NCBI GenBank assembly: GCA_003342895.1
Contig: PTFA01000087.1
Location: forward strand, 3,115,993 to 3,179,992
Source: Casuarius casuarius
Lineage: Eukaryota; Chordata; Aves; Casuariiformes; Casuariidae
Direction: 5' to 3'
Length of the DNA stretch: 64,000 nucleotides
Part shown: positions 1 through 13,153 of the stretch, in pieces
How the letters are laid out: every line of letters begins with the position of its first letter
Position numbering within the stretch: the stretch's first letter is position 1
Position numbers and translations under genes: made by a program
The notes under the pieces: model-generated
What the model was told of the DNA's origin: nothing
The model's input: the letters and a program-made list of their open reading frames with translations, nothing else
Databases searched by the model: none

Positions 1-984
1 AAAAACCAGGAAGGAAAACTCGCTTTAACCTTTTGCATACCCTGCTATTTGGTTGTGTATTAGCTCACACGGCTGCTGACATTTGCTCCAACAGAAGCAA
101 TTAAGAAAGTTGTTCATGGTATCTCTGGCATAAGTTCTGGCATAAAGTCTACTAAAAACCAAACCAAAACAACAAAAAATCCCAAATGTTATAAACTGAA
201 TTTTCCTTCCCATAGGCCGCCTTTCTGGTTTGACCCAGCTGATAGGTAGCTCTTACTGGAGGCTGCCAGCTAGCTCTGCTGAAATGCTATCCTTAAAAGG
301 CCAACGAGCATTTCATCCTCTATATCAAAACTTTCACTACATGAAGTGGATCCAAACCCTAAGGCAACTTTTGAATGATGCCACAAAGACTCCTCAACAT
401 AATGGCACATGCCTTGTTTTATTATTTAGTTGCCAGAATTAGAAAAAACAAAAGAATTTTGAGAGGTGAAAATACCTATGTGAATGTGTCGCGAATCTAT
501 AAAAAAGAAGTAGCACCATAATTAAAGACTTCCAACCTTCAAGGAGGCATCCCCAGATTTTAAACACAATCTGAACAACAAACTTCCAGCACTATAACAC
601 CTGCCATAATATGCAGCTCCCGCAAGATATTTGGTCTGGTGCCTACACGTGTGATAAAAATGAGTAGAAAACTCAGTTTTTGCAAACACATTCACCTACA
701 CAATTCTGAAGACAGTCTTGTCCTTTCTCTTCCAGATTTCCCAGCTCTGATAACCAGGTCCTGCTGAAGTCTAGCAAACACGGATGCCTATGACCACAGA
801 GTGTAAATGACCTACATGAGATTTATTTCTGAAGGCAAAGAGCACAAAGAGAAACCCCAGGACTGCTGCTGCCCTAGACAAAAGGCTGATTCCACACAGC
901 TGTAAGTGGAAAAGGGCTAACAAAGCAAAGCACCACCCAGATGTGCAACATCCAGTTAGTGAATGGGAACTGGCAGTGCCCATG
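1..984. other. Unique non-coding DNA
   Basis: I see no gene, repeat or RNA here. The open frames are 60-110 codons, overlap each other on both strands and have no recognisable protein content. The right edge runs into the CR1 fragment, and the stretch from about 900 to 984 may be a more diverged part of it. Confidence 0.6.
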
Positions 985-1300
985 ATCTTCTCAATGTGCA
1001 CAAACATCTGATTGGAGGGAGAAAAGAAAATGGAGCCAGACTCTTCCCAGCGGCACCCAGGGACAAGACAAGAGGCAAACTGAAATACAGCAAATTCCAC
1101 TTAAACATGAAAAAAACATTTTTACTGTGAGGGTGGTCAAGCACTGGAATGGGTTGCCCTTGTGGAGCCCTCACCCTTGCAGCCATTCAAAACCCAACTG
1201 GCCACGGTCCTGAGCAGCTTGTAGGTGACCCTTTTTTGAGCAGGGGGCTGGACTGGAGACCTCCAGAGGTCGCAATCCTGCGAGCTCAGCCCAGCTCACA
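985..1300 (+). mobile_element. CR1 LINE fragment, 3' end, sense on + strand
   Basis: This is a 5'-truncated chicken-repeat-1 (CR1) retrotransposon fragment, the dominant LINE of birds. The order of segments matches the CR1 3' end as I know it: the stretch around 985-1015 (ending in CTGATTGGAGGG), then GGAGCCAGACTCTTCCCAG, ACAAGACAAGAGGCAAACTG, TTTTTACTGTGAGGGTGGT, GCACTGGAATGGGTTGCCC, and finally GAGCAGGGGGCTGGACTGGA with CTCCAGAGGTC at about 1240-1270. Translated on the + strand, the first two thirds still resemble the C-terminal end of CR1 ORF2, but the frame is broken. The 5' boundary is fuzzy, and the terminal short repeats expected at the very 3' end are eroded after about 1285. The copy is old, carrying several small indels, and has no coding capacity. 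Confidence 0.9.
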
Positions 1301-4300
1301 ATGAAGCCTTAACTAAGACACCATAGAGGCTGCCACAGAACAGCCAAGATGCAGGCTAAAAACATGATAAGGAACAGAGAGCTCCCTAATCACATCTGTA
1401 CACAGTGCACCCCTTGTCTCTCACCTTAGGTTTAGGAAATATGTTATTTGGGAGTGAGGAACCTCTAACTTAAACATGCACAATAAAGCCATGGCTTGTT
1501 GGCACAGGTAACTCACCATCACTATACTTCACCCAGGCACAACCACTGTTCAATTTTCCATGAGAACTACTCCTCACTTTTCCTGAACAAAGTCTGGTCC
1601 ACTGTTACCAAAAATCCCTAAGGCAGCTGTACTGACCAGAGTAGCAGGGGCTGGCAGTGGTACTGACAGGATGCAAGAGACCTCTAGCATTTACCCCACC
1701 GTTACCAAGTCCTGCCTCCAAGGACGGCTAGAGGCCAGCCTGCACAGTAGTTCCTCCACTGCTGCTGCAAAAGGAGCCGCATTGCTGGGAGAGGCTGCGA
1801 GAAGTTTTAAGATCAAATTTAGTTAAACAAGACCGTGAAATCCGACCGATTCTCCAAAAACCCTTCCACCGCTCATGAAACATCTGTCACCAGACTGACC
1901 AAGCCTACAGCTGAGAAACTTTGAGAGGTTGAAGAAAAATGGACAAAAAGCCCCTAATGCAAACAGCTGGAGATGATGCAACAAGATCCTGTTTTCCCCA
2001 GTAATCTGGCCCTAGAAAGTGGTCACCAAAAACTAGCCTGGAACAGCACAGCCTTCTCTGGCCACCTTCCCAGCACAGTGCTTCACATCTAGCAGTCAGG
2101 AAACAAAACTGCTGTGACAGAAAAATAGTACTGGAGGCAAGCTTTCCCGATAAAGGCACAGAATCGCTCTTATTCTTTACACACCATCACCAGCGTGTAT
2201 GGCACAGAGAGGCAGGAAGAAAATCAAAGCCCTCATACACCAATGAACTAAAGAACCAAACTCCATAAAACAAGACAAGACAACAAGTCCCGGGAGGAGG
2301 GATGTAGAGGAGAGTAGGAAGGAGAGGTGCAGAGGAAGGCAAGGAAATACGGTTATTAGACAGAAGTCACAAACCAGCAGCCCTTTATGTATTAGGTTAC
2401 TCATCTGAAGTTCAAGGTACTTCTAGTGCAAATAAAACAGAAAAGAGTTCAACACTGAAAAACCAGTGGATTATTTAGTACCTTCTGCAAGGGCACGGAG
2501 ACCACCTCTGACTTCCAAAGTTTGAGAGGATCCCGGACTGACTGCCAACCCAACGGACCTTCCCTGACAAGTGCACTCCTTCCCTAGCTTTGCTTGTCAT
2601 GACTTTGTCTGAATAGAAATAAAACCTAACAAAACACTCGAGGCTGCACTTTGTTTGCTGGCAGTGACTAGGGATAACCACACAGTCAGGTAACACAAAC
2701 GGAAAATCCATCTTGAAGAAGCACGATGGAGTTCCTTAACAAAATAAGGAATAGCTAAGATTTAAGATGATGTCATATGGAATAACTCCTTCCTTTTACA
2801 AAAGCAAAAGGAAAGAAGAAGGAAAACCATCACGTAAGCACAGACTGATCTATGACACAGCAGATGAGCAAGAAACCAAGGTACACACCGAGACGAAAAG
2901 GTAGACGCATGAAATTCGTCCCTGACCTAACACCACCAAGGACACACCTGGGAGAAAGCCATAACCACCAGCAAAGTGCTGACAGTGCTCTGCCTGACAG
3001 ACCATTTATAGTAAGCTCTCCCCTGCTTTCCAAGAAAATGACTTACCTTCCTTACTTCTTCAATGCATATACAATAAGCGCAAGATATTTTTTGTTTTGT
3101 TTTTTTTAAATGAAGCAGATCTCTCTTCTAGAGCTCACAGCCAAAAACCTTGCTCATGCTGACAAGAACAAGCATTACTTCATCAAGGCTATATTTACAA
3201 TCCACAATTAAAAAAAAAAAAATACAAACACAACTATCTCCATTATCAGCTACAATTACTCTTATCACTAGCTGACATTTCTACCGTATCTCTCCCATTA
3301 TAAAGAAGACGTTATTTAGTCTTACTTGTTTAATGTCCTTTCCTCTGGTTCCGACGCACCAGTCCGGTTGCTAGGGCTATGCTGTTCACTTTTCAGTAGG
3401 TGGAGATTTTTTATTTTTATTTTTGAATGACATACAAACCCTCTGGCTATGGTGCTAGTGAAGATATATTCCAATCGACTCACAGAGAAAAACAAAACAC
3501 TGCCCTGCAAATAAATCCAAGGAAAGCTATAAAAACAGGGGGCTTTTGAGCTTTGTGAATGAGAGCTGCAGTCTGCTGGATTCAAACAGGAAAGCTGTCT
3601 GAATATGGGTTTTAAAATTAGATATTTAATGAACATTGCAGACTAAAAAAGAAAAAAAAAAGGAAAAGCACTTGAACATGTTACATATGTTGGAAATTAT
3701 AGTTTCCCCACCCAGAGGCTCTCTCTACATCAAACTACAAACCTAGAGGCATCTAGAGGCAACATTTGCAAATCTATTTTTTGTTTTGGGATGCTTTCAT
3801 GCTGAATGTCAACTTAAAAAACACACTATCCTTTAAAACCCAGATGTCCAAAGAAGTTGAAGAGAATGGGCTGCCTCTCAACAGGTCCTGAGGCCATGAG
3901 GAAACACAGTGTCCCCCAGCACCACCCCTCTGAGGAAGGACAGCGACTGGCCTTTTTGTCCAACTCACCTTCCTCTTTGCACATAAGCTCTGCGAATGTG
4001 CAAAACTTGAAAAAAGGTGTCAGCGACAGACTATTTTTGTGATATCATGCAGTAAGGTGGATGACTTGAGTCTTCCATCTCTCCCATTCCTACATAACAC
4101 TCTTTAAAACAGGAAATTCTGATACACAGAAATGAAAATTTTGATTAGGATTTGTTTCTGAGAGCTGGAGGGAATAACAAAGGAACCCTGAAGACAAGGC
4201 TATTTCCCCAGCAGTCTGCCTCAAAAATACCATTAAAAAGCTAACAAATTACAGCCATACTTTAAGAGAGATGCAGGGCGACGAAAAGCTGTTCCACACC

Positions 4301-5180
4301 AAAAATAAGATCCCAAATTTCACGTTGCTGTAAAAAAGAATTTCAATGTGTTCTCAATCCTGTACGTAAGAGATGACTGGGCAAGCAGTCCAAAGCATCT
4401 TCTGGCTTTGTCTCATTCACTTCACACCTCTAAGCTAAAACATCCTCAGCAGTTAATGGTTACAAGGTGAAGCTCTATTTTGTTAAGATAAAAGCCACTT
4501 CAGACATGTAATCACACCTATTTGTGCTCTAACCAGCTAGCCAGAAGAGAAACCTGTACACACAGGCTTATTTGTAAAATACATTTGAATTGCAAATAAA
4601 AGCTGCTTCAAACAAAAGAAATCTAAATCACTAGAATAATTTCTCAGGTTTTGAAGATCCTGAACTATAGTGCTACCAGTCAGCAGCTTTTTAATGCTTA
4701 ATAAGGAATATATTCAACAAATTTACACTAGGGGTCATTAGCATTTCTCTTAATAAAAAGAAAAAAAAATCACTTCATGGGTTTCAGGCCTAAAAAAAAA
4801 ACACAGTAAAAAAAGAAAACGGATCCTTGCTGAATGTATTGCTTTGATGTTTTACAAGAGAAGAACAAATGAAATTTAAAAATTAAAATAAAATATGTGC
4901 TGGGGATATCTTAATGGGAATCATTTAGACAAATATCTTATCATAAGACAGGGAGAATAAATTACTTAGCTCCCAAATTCATCCCACAACATGTTGTGAG
5001 CTGTGCTACAATCTATGCCTCAAGCAAGGAACCAAGTAGGTGACAAAAATGATGATGGAAGACATTAATCTACAATACAGTTTAGACCAAACTGCCATTT
5101 CTAATGTTCCCTCCCCTGAGCTTGCAAAGGGAAAAAAAAAATCTGATTTACCTAAAAGCATAACAAAAGACAAACACATC
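1301..5180. other. Unique non-coding DNA, AT-rich towards the right
   Basis: I see no gene. There are A/T homopolymer runs near 3100-3110, 3209-3222, 3646-3661 and 4790-4802. The portion from about 4540 to 4960 is AT-rich, with homeodomain-like TTAAT and TAATAA motifs and few CpGs. The open frames, up to about 105 codons, have no recognisable protein features. Confidence 0.55.
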
Positions 5181-5664
5181 TCCTTTTCCTGTAAGAGGGG
5201 GTGGGGGGCGATCCAGATTGCCCCTGCCGAGGAGAGGCTCAGCTCATTGCAGGTAGGTAGGCGAACTGGCCGGGGTTGGTCTCGCGCCTGCATTTTCCCA
5301 AGGGAGCTCCACCAGCCACTCTGCTCCCATCCTCCTTGCATCGCGTTTTTGGAGCACGTGCTCACCCCCTACCGCCTCGCCCTGTAATACTTGAACAGTC
5401 ATTAAACACGTGCCTAAGCAAAACGGTCTGGTGAGAACATCCACATCCTGAAGCCGGACCTCCCACACTTTAGGAAACAGCCCCAATTTGGGAGGAGGGC
5501 TACAAGTAGCCTCCGACCCGGGAGCCCCGTGGGGCCAGGCTGACATCCCCGGCCAACCCACGGGCGCAGCAAGGCCCAAAGGCTGAACTCAACTCCTCCA
5601 GACAGCGGGTAGTGACAGTGTCCTAACGAAGCACCATTTTAATCTGCTTTCAATGGCTCATCAC
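5181..5664. other. GC-richer, CpG-containing patch
   Basis: Base composition rises sharply compared with the flanks. There are several CpGs (for example around 5230-5300, 5340-5375 and 5510-5560) and a G-rich run at about 5197-5209. Overlapping open frames of 110-120 codons on both strands are a by-product of the composition. The patch could be a weak CpG island or an enhancer, but I see no TATA box, initiator or first exon that would make it a promoter. Confidence 0.3.
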
Positions 5665-5772
5665 AGGAATGCAGGAACTGCCATGCTGGATTGGACACAA
5701 GGTCCACCACGCCCGGTGTCCTACCTCCACCAGCGCCCAGCACCAACTGCTTCCAAATGAGATGAAGGACCT
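5665..5772 (+). repeat. Ancient amniote interspersed repeat
   Basis: The run GGAACTGCCATGCTGGAT, then ACAAGGTCCA, then GTGTCCT, then CAGCGCCCAGCACCA, then TGCTTCCAAATGAGATGAAGGA follows closely, block by block, a dispersed repeat I know from turtle, crocodilian and bird genomes (aactgccatactggatcaga ... ggtccatctag ... cagtatcctgtctc ... cagtggccag). I regard it as an old LINE or SINE 3' unit but am not certain of its library name. Divergence is moderate. A weaker relative lies at 62134-62230. Confidence 0.7.
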
Positions 5773-6749
5773 TCGAGGCAGACAGATGTCCACCACATTA
5801 AATCTCCTCCTTTTGTTAAAGCGTAGAGCCCAGGATACGGATTTGTGTGCAAGCCGAACATTTGACTTCAAGTGTGAATAAAAGGTGCTTTTGGAATGGT
5901 CACAAGTAATTAATATTTTTGCACAGCTGTGCAAAATGGATATATTATAAACATTCTTACGAATTGAAAACAACCTAAATGTTGGCAGAGGCTTACTCTG
6001 ACAATACCTATTTTTATATAAAAAAATATATACATATTTATGTGTATATACAAATTTCTTCTTGAATTTGCTAAACTATAGCCAATGACATCAAAGCAGT
6101 ACTGTTCTTGTATTAATCGGGACTGCAAAAAAGCAACGAATGTCCCTTTGTTTCCTAATTCTAGATCCTTTCTTTGTTCCCTGAATTTCATTATACTTCT
6201 TTATTAGAAAACAAATATTACACAACAAATATTACTTATTTCCTTTTACTGATGCAAATGAACAGAAGCACTCTGAAGTGGAAAGCCTGCCCCATGGTAC
6301 GTAAGATATATCTCAAGATAAAAGATGTCAAGTCATAGAACAGATTTAAAGTATACTTCAATATAACAAAGCACGTAAGTCTTTCCAAGATACAATTGCT
6401 TATATTTGGGAAAAACAGCTTTCTACCTTGCCTCAAAATACGCAGTAACTTCATTACCAGCCAGCTTAGTCCCATTACATATTTTTCTACGCTTTGCATT
6501 AAAATTTGTTAAATATGTTAAAACTGATGCAAAAACTAAGCCTCAATGTGATAAGCATGCTGCAGATACTTTGACAGACAGGCATGCAGCAAGCAGCCTA
6601 TACAAACACCCAAAGTCTCAGAGTCAAGGTTTACGGCATAGGTTCATATCCCGTTACAAAACAAACTATTTAATTTGGTCTGCAGCACTGAAATTGTTCT
6701 GGTTGCTTATCTCTGCTACCCTCTCCTCCAGCAGCCCTTTTTTCCTGTA
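5773..6749. other. AT-rich non-coding DNA
   Basis: I see no gene or dispersed repeat. An AT-rich low-complexity segment of alternating TA/AT tracts lies at about 6007-6055. Open frames in both orientations are chance products of the composition. Confidence 0.5.
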
Positions 6750-7200
6750 ATTGAAAGGAATTTCAAAACTACAGCGTATGACGGGTTATTTGCTTTGTGA
6801 TGGACAAGGCGGCTCTGTGCTCTCCGGATTACGCGGAGCCAGTCAGAGCAGCGGCATTTAACCGGCAAAGCAGATGTGTAACGTAGTGCAAATGCTTGTC
6901 TGCAAACATTGTTTAGACTCCGTTTCGCTACTGATGCACGAGTAATCCAAGGTCCAAACAGAGTCTTACAAAAGTGTACAGAGGTACTTCATTTTAAGCC
7001 ATTCATATTTTACCTGCTATTTCGTAAATATTTTCGACTACTCGGATGAAAGTGCCTGAGAAATCAATGCATTATTTTCTCATGTGTTTTGCCTGGGCCC
7101 ACTGATTAGAAAAACAATTGAGATATTCATTTCTTGTGCTGCGACTGCTCCCGCCGGCACGGAAATGCCTCGCATTCCCCATCAACATGTTAGCGACATG
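6750..7200. promoter_or_regulatory. Possible conserved non-coding element
   Basis: This stretch is free of repeats and low complexity, keeps scattered CpGs in an AT-rich setting, and is dense in developmental-factor-like motifs. AACATTGTTTA at 6905-6915 is SOX-like, and ATTTCGTAAATATTTTCG at about 7019-7036 is forkhead-like. I infer a possible enhancer from texture only. No cross-species alignment is available here, and the same motifs occur by chance in AT-rich DNA. Confidence 0.2.
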
Positions 7201-8029
7201 CTGTGGCCGCACAGGCCGCACAACAGAAGGGACCTTGTTGTCAGGAGCCCAAAAGGTGCTTCTTCAAAATACCTCAAGAACCACCAAATCCCAAGCGTAA
7301 ACCCAGGTTTAGATCAGATTTCATAGCACGTGCCTCTTTCTTTCATGTTTTTGTTTCCTCTCTTTTTGGTGGAATCCAGATTCGCAAACTCCCATATCCA
7401 AAAGGGTTCAGCTTTGGATTTTAGACCTCCAAGTCTAGGAGTATCTATATCCACAGTTTCAGTGTCAGCACTGTGCAAAGCATTACTTGGGGGCACTGAG
7501 GATCAAAAGCCAAGAAAGTAAATGAAAATATATCTAGCTTGAACTGCATTTGTAAAAAACAGTCAAAAAACCCCAGTCCCTTGCAATTCCACAGCACTGT
7601 GGGAAAGCTTTCCCATAAATCCTACCATTACATCCCTGCCCCTGATTTTGTTATCTGAAGATTTATTTTTCAGGAATAATATGCAAAAGAAATGTGGCTT
7701 ATCTGAAGTATGTATTTTATGTGTGAAGATACTGCAATAACTTTTTTAAAGACTCATGACTTCTGAGTACTGGAGGTTGGCAGTACAACCATTACACTAC
7801 TGATATGCTAACACTCTCCCCAAACAGCTTGATTTGCAGTATCTACCCCCTCAGTGACCTAAAAATTAAGCAGAGTAAAACCTGACATGGTTGAGGATTT
7901 TTTTCTTCACTTATAATGGGGATGGGAGAAAGTTTTAAAGAGAAAAATAAAAAAAAAAGATTAAAAAACAATATATTGCAGGCCAATTTTCAGTCTGATT
8001 GTCTTGCTCACCTCAAAAACACACGGACT
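7201..8029. other. Unique non-coding DNA
   Basis: I see nothing specific. Small open frames of 60-80 codons at 7084-7521 overlap in three frames and are unconvincing. An A-rich run lies near 7945-7970. Confidence 0.5.
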
Positions 8030-8400
8030 TTTTAATTTTCTTTTTACCTTTCCTAAAGCCCTTTGCCAATAGCTCATGATGGAGTTATGCCAACAGCTTA
8101 TTTTTAGATAGTGCATTTAGGAATCTGAGAGATTCTAAATCAAGACAATCTGCTTTAGATAGCATATGACCGTAATTCCTATTTAAAAATGACACTTTAC
8201 TTTTGAGATTATTAAAATGTCAGATGTAGGTACTGTGCATTGCAAAACACAGACTTCAAATCATGAATTAATCCCTAGCTTTGGAAAAGCCCGAGGAGTT
8301 TGCATGCTAAATGCATATCTTAAGACTTGCACATTTATTTGCATTAGTCAGAAAGCAAAGCCACACACAATCACTTTCATGATATATTGCCCACCAGTGC
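8030..8400. promoter_or_regulatory. Possible conserved non-coding element with octamer motifs
   Basis: The region holds a perfect POU/octamer site ATTTGCAT at 8337-8344, an octamer-like double site ATGCTAAATGCATAT at about 8304-8318, and an MEF2-like CTTATTTTTAG at about 8098-8108. It is unique, AT-rich and lacks open frames of note. Clustering of such sites in simple-looking single-copy DNA is typical of vertebrate enhancers, but this is inference and motif matches alone are weak. Confidence 0.25.
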
Positions 8401-9180
8401 AGCCCCAGAGCAGGACCGCATGGAGGAACGCGCTCCCAACTGCAGAACAAGGAGAGGTTTCTTGTCTGGGGAGAACAGACCTCCTGGGGTGCAAATAACA
8501 GCTTTCATGACTGGTACAACTCGTAGCTTGGGACTCTCGCCCCCTCTCCTTCCCACAACCTCCAGGACACAGCCTGCACACCCTGCCTCAGGTCCCGAGC
8601 TGCTGGTTCAAGCCTCATGCCCATCCCAAGAAAGTACAGACACAGGTGAAGGAGGAGGCATCCGCAGCTGCTGCTTTTTCCCAGGGCAGCCCCAAATTGT
8701 TGCTGCCATGGATGGAGCTCAGCCAGCGCCGCTCCTTCCTGCGCCGCCTCTCCGCGGGCTCCTGGCCCCCCCCCTTCCCCTCCCAGCACACAACTTCCAC
8801 TCCCCCAGGACAACGCTGCTCTGTGTCTGATAACCAGCAATTTTGGTGACGGCAAAGAGTTTTTGTTTTTTTTGTTTTTTTCCCCCCTGGCAGAGGGACA
8901 GGGTGGTGCTGTTGATTTTGCTTTTTTAGCACAAAAGTTTAAAGTGTTAACTCAGTGCCAAGAATCAACAGGCAAAAAAAGCTGACCTCTCTCAACCCCA
9001 AGGCAAGGGTCCCTAGGGCCTTCCAGGGAATAACGCCAGCTGCCTTCAGCGCGGGGCGGTGGGCTTCAATTCCCAGCCCCACACAGCCCCTGCGGTGCAG
9101 TAAAGCAGTTGGGCCATGCAGACATCAGTCCTTGCTAACTGCAAGTTTAAAGCACGCTGCCTCAAAAGCGCTCTCCTAGA
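8401..9180. other. GC-richer non-coding stretch
   Basis: A run of elevated GC with proline/alanine-rich open frames on both strands (the longest is 147 codons on + at 8387-8830 and 116 on - at 8505-8855). The two strands are equally open, which is the signature of base composition rather than coding. A C9 tract lies at about 8766-8774 and a T-rich patch at 8862-8886. Confidence 0.45.
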
Positions 9181-12100
9181 TGCCATAGTAGTGAGCAGCA
9201 CGCAAACAAAACAAAACAACTTTAAAGAACCATATGTTGTCCTGAACACGGGCTAACGTCACCGGTGCTTTGGTAGGGAACCAGGCGTCCTGCAGCGCCC
9301 AGGCAGCACAGGGCTGAGTCAACTGTGTCATGGGAGCCCACACTTGGGCTTGCCCAGTTTCCAAGCACGAAGGCTGTTTTCAAAACCATTTTTCACTTGT
9401 ATCCGCACATATTATTATGGGTGTGGCAAAAAACGAGCTCCTGTATTTGTGCGTCTAGTAAACGCAGCTGAGAGCAGTTGCACTGAAAAATTTCAGACTT
9501 TACAGCTGGGAAGCAGCAAAACAGTTGTCTTCCAGTGGACTCTTTTTTCATGAAAGCCTAGAGCTAACTCTTGAGGACAGAGCTGTTGCCTACTCCTTCC
9601 CATCTCGTCCACTCCTTCTCTCGGCAGACCGATGCCTCCTCACAGTTCCCTGAAAGAAGGTATTTTTATGCCCTTGCAGCTTTTCAGCCTCCTGCATCAC
9701 CCAAGGCTAGAAGATTTTGGAGGAGCAAGGGTTGAGATGCACCTGAAACTCAGAGGAACTCGCAAGAGAAAAGTACCGGGCACTGGGATGAACTGGAACC
9801 ATGCTGGGGCTGGGTGGGGGACAATAAAGATAACATGGATGTGGGATACAGGTGATACTGAGGGGTAGGAGGGTTTTCACCAGCAAAGTAGAGAGATGCA
9901 ACAGGTTAGCACTAAGCCAGAGCTGTGACCTCGGTAGGAACAGAGCATGAAAAAACCTGGTCCCAGCCCTATGACCATCCTTTTCTTCTCCAGCAGGAAG
10001 GAGGAGAGAAACTGGAAGGAAAGGAGACAGCAGAGGAAAAGTTGATTTGGTTCCGCTTCTCCTCCAGCAGCAGATAAGCAGCCATGGAAGAGGAGCTGCT
10101 CCTTTCCACCTCTATCCTATGGCCAAACATCCATGTGCATGTAGGAGGGAGAAATATCCCACCCACCACTGATGGCCCCATATCAGGAAGACAAGCAGAA
10201 AGCACTGGCTTAACAACAGAGGTAGGTGTAGTTCAGAAGACAGAGAAAACTCTTAGTGAATAGAAACTGAGGACAAGCAGAACCACTACTTGCATCAGTG
10301 CATGTTTGATGCCCTGCCACTTGACGTAATGTGGTAGGGAGGAAATAAGCTAAATAGAGATAAGGAAGAGGTGGTGTGCAGATGAAGAGCATGAAGATGC
10401 TGTCATGGCAGGGCTGATACAGGCAACTGCATGAAGTGACAGCATTCACCGCACACCACAGGCAATGGGACAACAGCAGCACCACCTGCCAAGCCCTGCA
10501 TCAGCCTCCAGAGAAACATGCTGGTTTTGTGCTTCCCGGCTGCCCTACCCTCATAGCATTGCCTCTCCCCAGGTCAGCAAAGAGCACAGCCTTCTTTACA
10601 GGGTGTGCTGCCTCGGTTTAGAGGGTGTTACCATACTGCTGAAGCAGCAATTCTGACTGGCAAAAGAATAAGCTAAAAAAATCCTCTACAAATTTGTTTG
10701 GAAAGGTCTTGCAAGTTCTACTGCTCAAACTGCAAGAGCCAACAGCACTTTCTCTCCATGTGCTGGTTCAGCCACCAGGCTCCTGGAGGATTCTGCAGGG
10801 TCAAGGGTGACAAGGAATCAAATACAGGGGGAGGCACTGCAAATATCTGCTAAAGGAGCATAGCTGGAGATCAAGGTGAACAAGGCTGTGGGCTATTCAC
10901 ACCGCTTCCTAGAGGAACCCCGATCACTGAACTCAAGGCTGTTTGCAGTTTTGCAACAGCTGAAAAATTCTAGTGCAGAACTAGCGGCAGTAAGAGACAA
11001 TGTTGACCCTTATGCCGACATTATTCCTATACAGGTATATATCCAAATATACCTGTAAACTACTTGGTTTGGGTAGCCAGAGCAGCCTGGCTGCAGCGAT
11101 AGGCTGCAAAGCTGTCTCAAGAGACAGGGTAAGCGTGTTAGTGGACCCTGCACCCTGTGCTGCCCCAGCTAGCAGTGCCACGGACCCACCTCAGCAAAGC
11201 CTGAAACAAGCTGAGGTGCAACTATATCATGCTCCGATAACAGCAGGGTAGAAATGCCCTTGTGCGCAAGAGCCAAATTGCCGTTCTCCATTATTATGCA
11301 TCTGTAAAGCACTTAAGCCTGTCTACAACTTTGATATGCCAGTCTCGCTTACAGACTCGGCTGCAAAGCCAGTTTTACCAGAAACCTTGCAGTATCTAGT
11401 CTCTCCCAAAACCTGACATCTTGCAGAGAAGAAATTCCGCTCAGTTTTTGTTATGAAAATATCTATCGTTTTTGAGCCTCATGGTTGCTGAAGGAAGTTT
11501 AAAGTAATCTGAGAATATCCTAAAATTTTGAACACAGGAAGCCCCTCATTTGAAATGTAAGATCTTAATGCACAGAAAAGATGGGAGAAAACAGGATTAT
11601 TTAAGGAAAAAAGTCTGCAATACTGAAAAAGAAAAAAAAGCCTAGGATGCTGTTTCCCTTCTTTCTCCCTTCCCCTAACCTACAGATATAATTAAAATAA
11701 AACTTCAAAAATAATACAAGAAAGTGTAAACTATTTCAATTAAAATACTTGGTTTTATAACATATAAAGACTAAAAGTGTCACCTCACTGCTTTTTCATA
11801 TTTGCACCGGGAAAAAGTGCTTTGTGTGTAACTTCATATTTTTGCAATGTTTTGTACATGCATGCAAGCTATAACAGCCCATAACCCACATAGCAAGGAT
11901 GGAACAATACATCTAGTATTTGAAGTCCTACGTAGCCCATCATTTATATACATCTAGTTAGCTCTTCCAACACACACACACACACCCTTGAGCTCTGGGA
12001 ACTGCTAGTATAATCCATGCAATTAAAAACTTTGATGCCAGAATCCCTGCTTGCCAAAAAGGAAAAATAACAACCCTTCGCTTCGGCGCAGTTGGGCATG

Positions 12101-13153
12101 TTTTTACAAGTGTGAATGCCCAACTGTAGAAAGCTCATATCCAAGATCTGAACTCTCTCAAAGTTCAAGATATTCATTAGAAGTTTCTGCTCCACTCTCT
12201 AACAGGAGTGCCACAAGCTCCACGCATACCCCCAAGGACATGTCTCCCAAGGACCACGATGCCCATACTCTCGAAGATTAATGCAAATCACAACTTTTGA
12301 GAGCTTAAGGTACTGAAGTTTTATTTGCCTGTACCAAGTGATCTCTGTTGGCCATGGGGTAACAATATTGAACGAGTTTCACGCTGCAGCAACATCATGC
12401 TTTGGTTTCCCTGTCAGACTCTACGTTAACTTCTCAGGGTGTCACGGACACTGCCAACACAGATGAACAAAGGACCATTCGCCTACCACAGTGCAAAATC
12501 AAAACTAGCACTGAATGAGTCAATGCATGCTGAGTGGCAACCCTCATTATACTTTGGATGAATTAATCAGCCTTAGTATTTCCATACAAATCCTCTTCCG
12601 AATACCCATTTTCAAGATAAAACTTCAAAAACCTTAAGGGACCAGATACACCTTTAATGTTATATTTCTTTGAAGTATTTTCCCTTAGTATTTCAATGAC
12701 ACTTCAAAGTTTTCCTACTTGCATACATATCAAATTAGACATCGATGCTTGTTTCATATATAATACATCCATAAAAATAACCATTTATTTTAGAACTTTT
12801 GCCCCTATGTTTCCTTTTGTTGGAGCTGACTACTTTTTCATGTCCCTACCAAGCCAGCACTAGAAGGACTGTTTTGGGGGGCATTTCTATCTAGGTCTGA
12901 AGCACTGCGGATTCTGTTTGCATGGCTAAAGTTAGGACAAGATCCTCCCTTAGAGGTCTTGCCCTGCTCAATGGAAAGGAAGCATCTATATAGTCTAGTC
13001 TGGGCTTCCAGGAGAAGCAAATCCAAAACTGGCAAAAAACGTTTACTACATGTATACAATAGAACTACAGTTTCAGCCCAGCTCAGAAGAAGAAATTTTG
13101 CTTATTTCAGAATATAAGTCATCGTATGTCTGCATGCAGGGGTCCCATTGTAG
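9181..13153. other. Unique non-coding DNA
   Basis: I recognise no gene or dispersed repeat. The only simple repeat of note is the CA tract at 11970-11985. The part from about 11260 to 11900 is AT-rich. The longest open frames are about 80-90 codons and have no recognisable content. Confidence 0.5.
11970..11985. repeat. (CA)n microsatellite, about 8 units
   Basis: A perfect alternating A-C tract of 16 bases. Confidence 0.9.

Noticed and set aside
8387..8855. Overlapping 147- and 116-codon frames on opposite strands
   Set aside because: Both strands are open because the DNA is GC-rich. Proline/alanine-rich translation with no family features.
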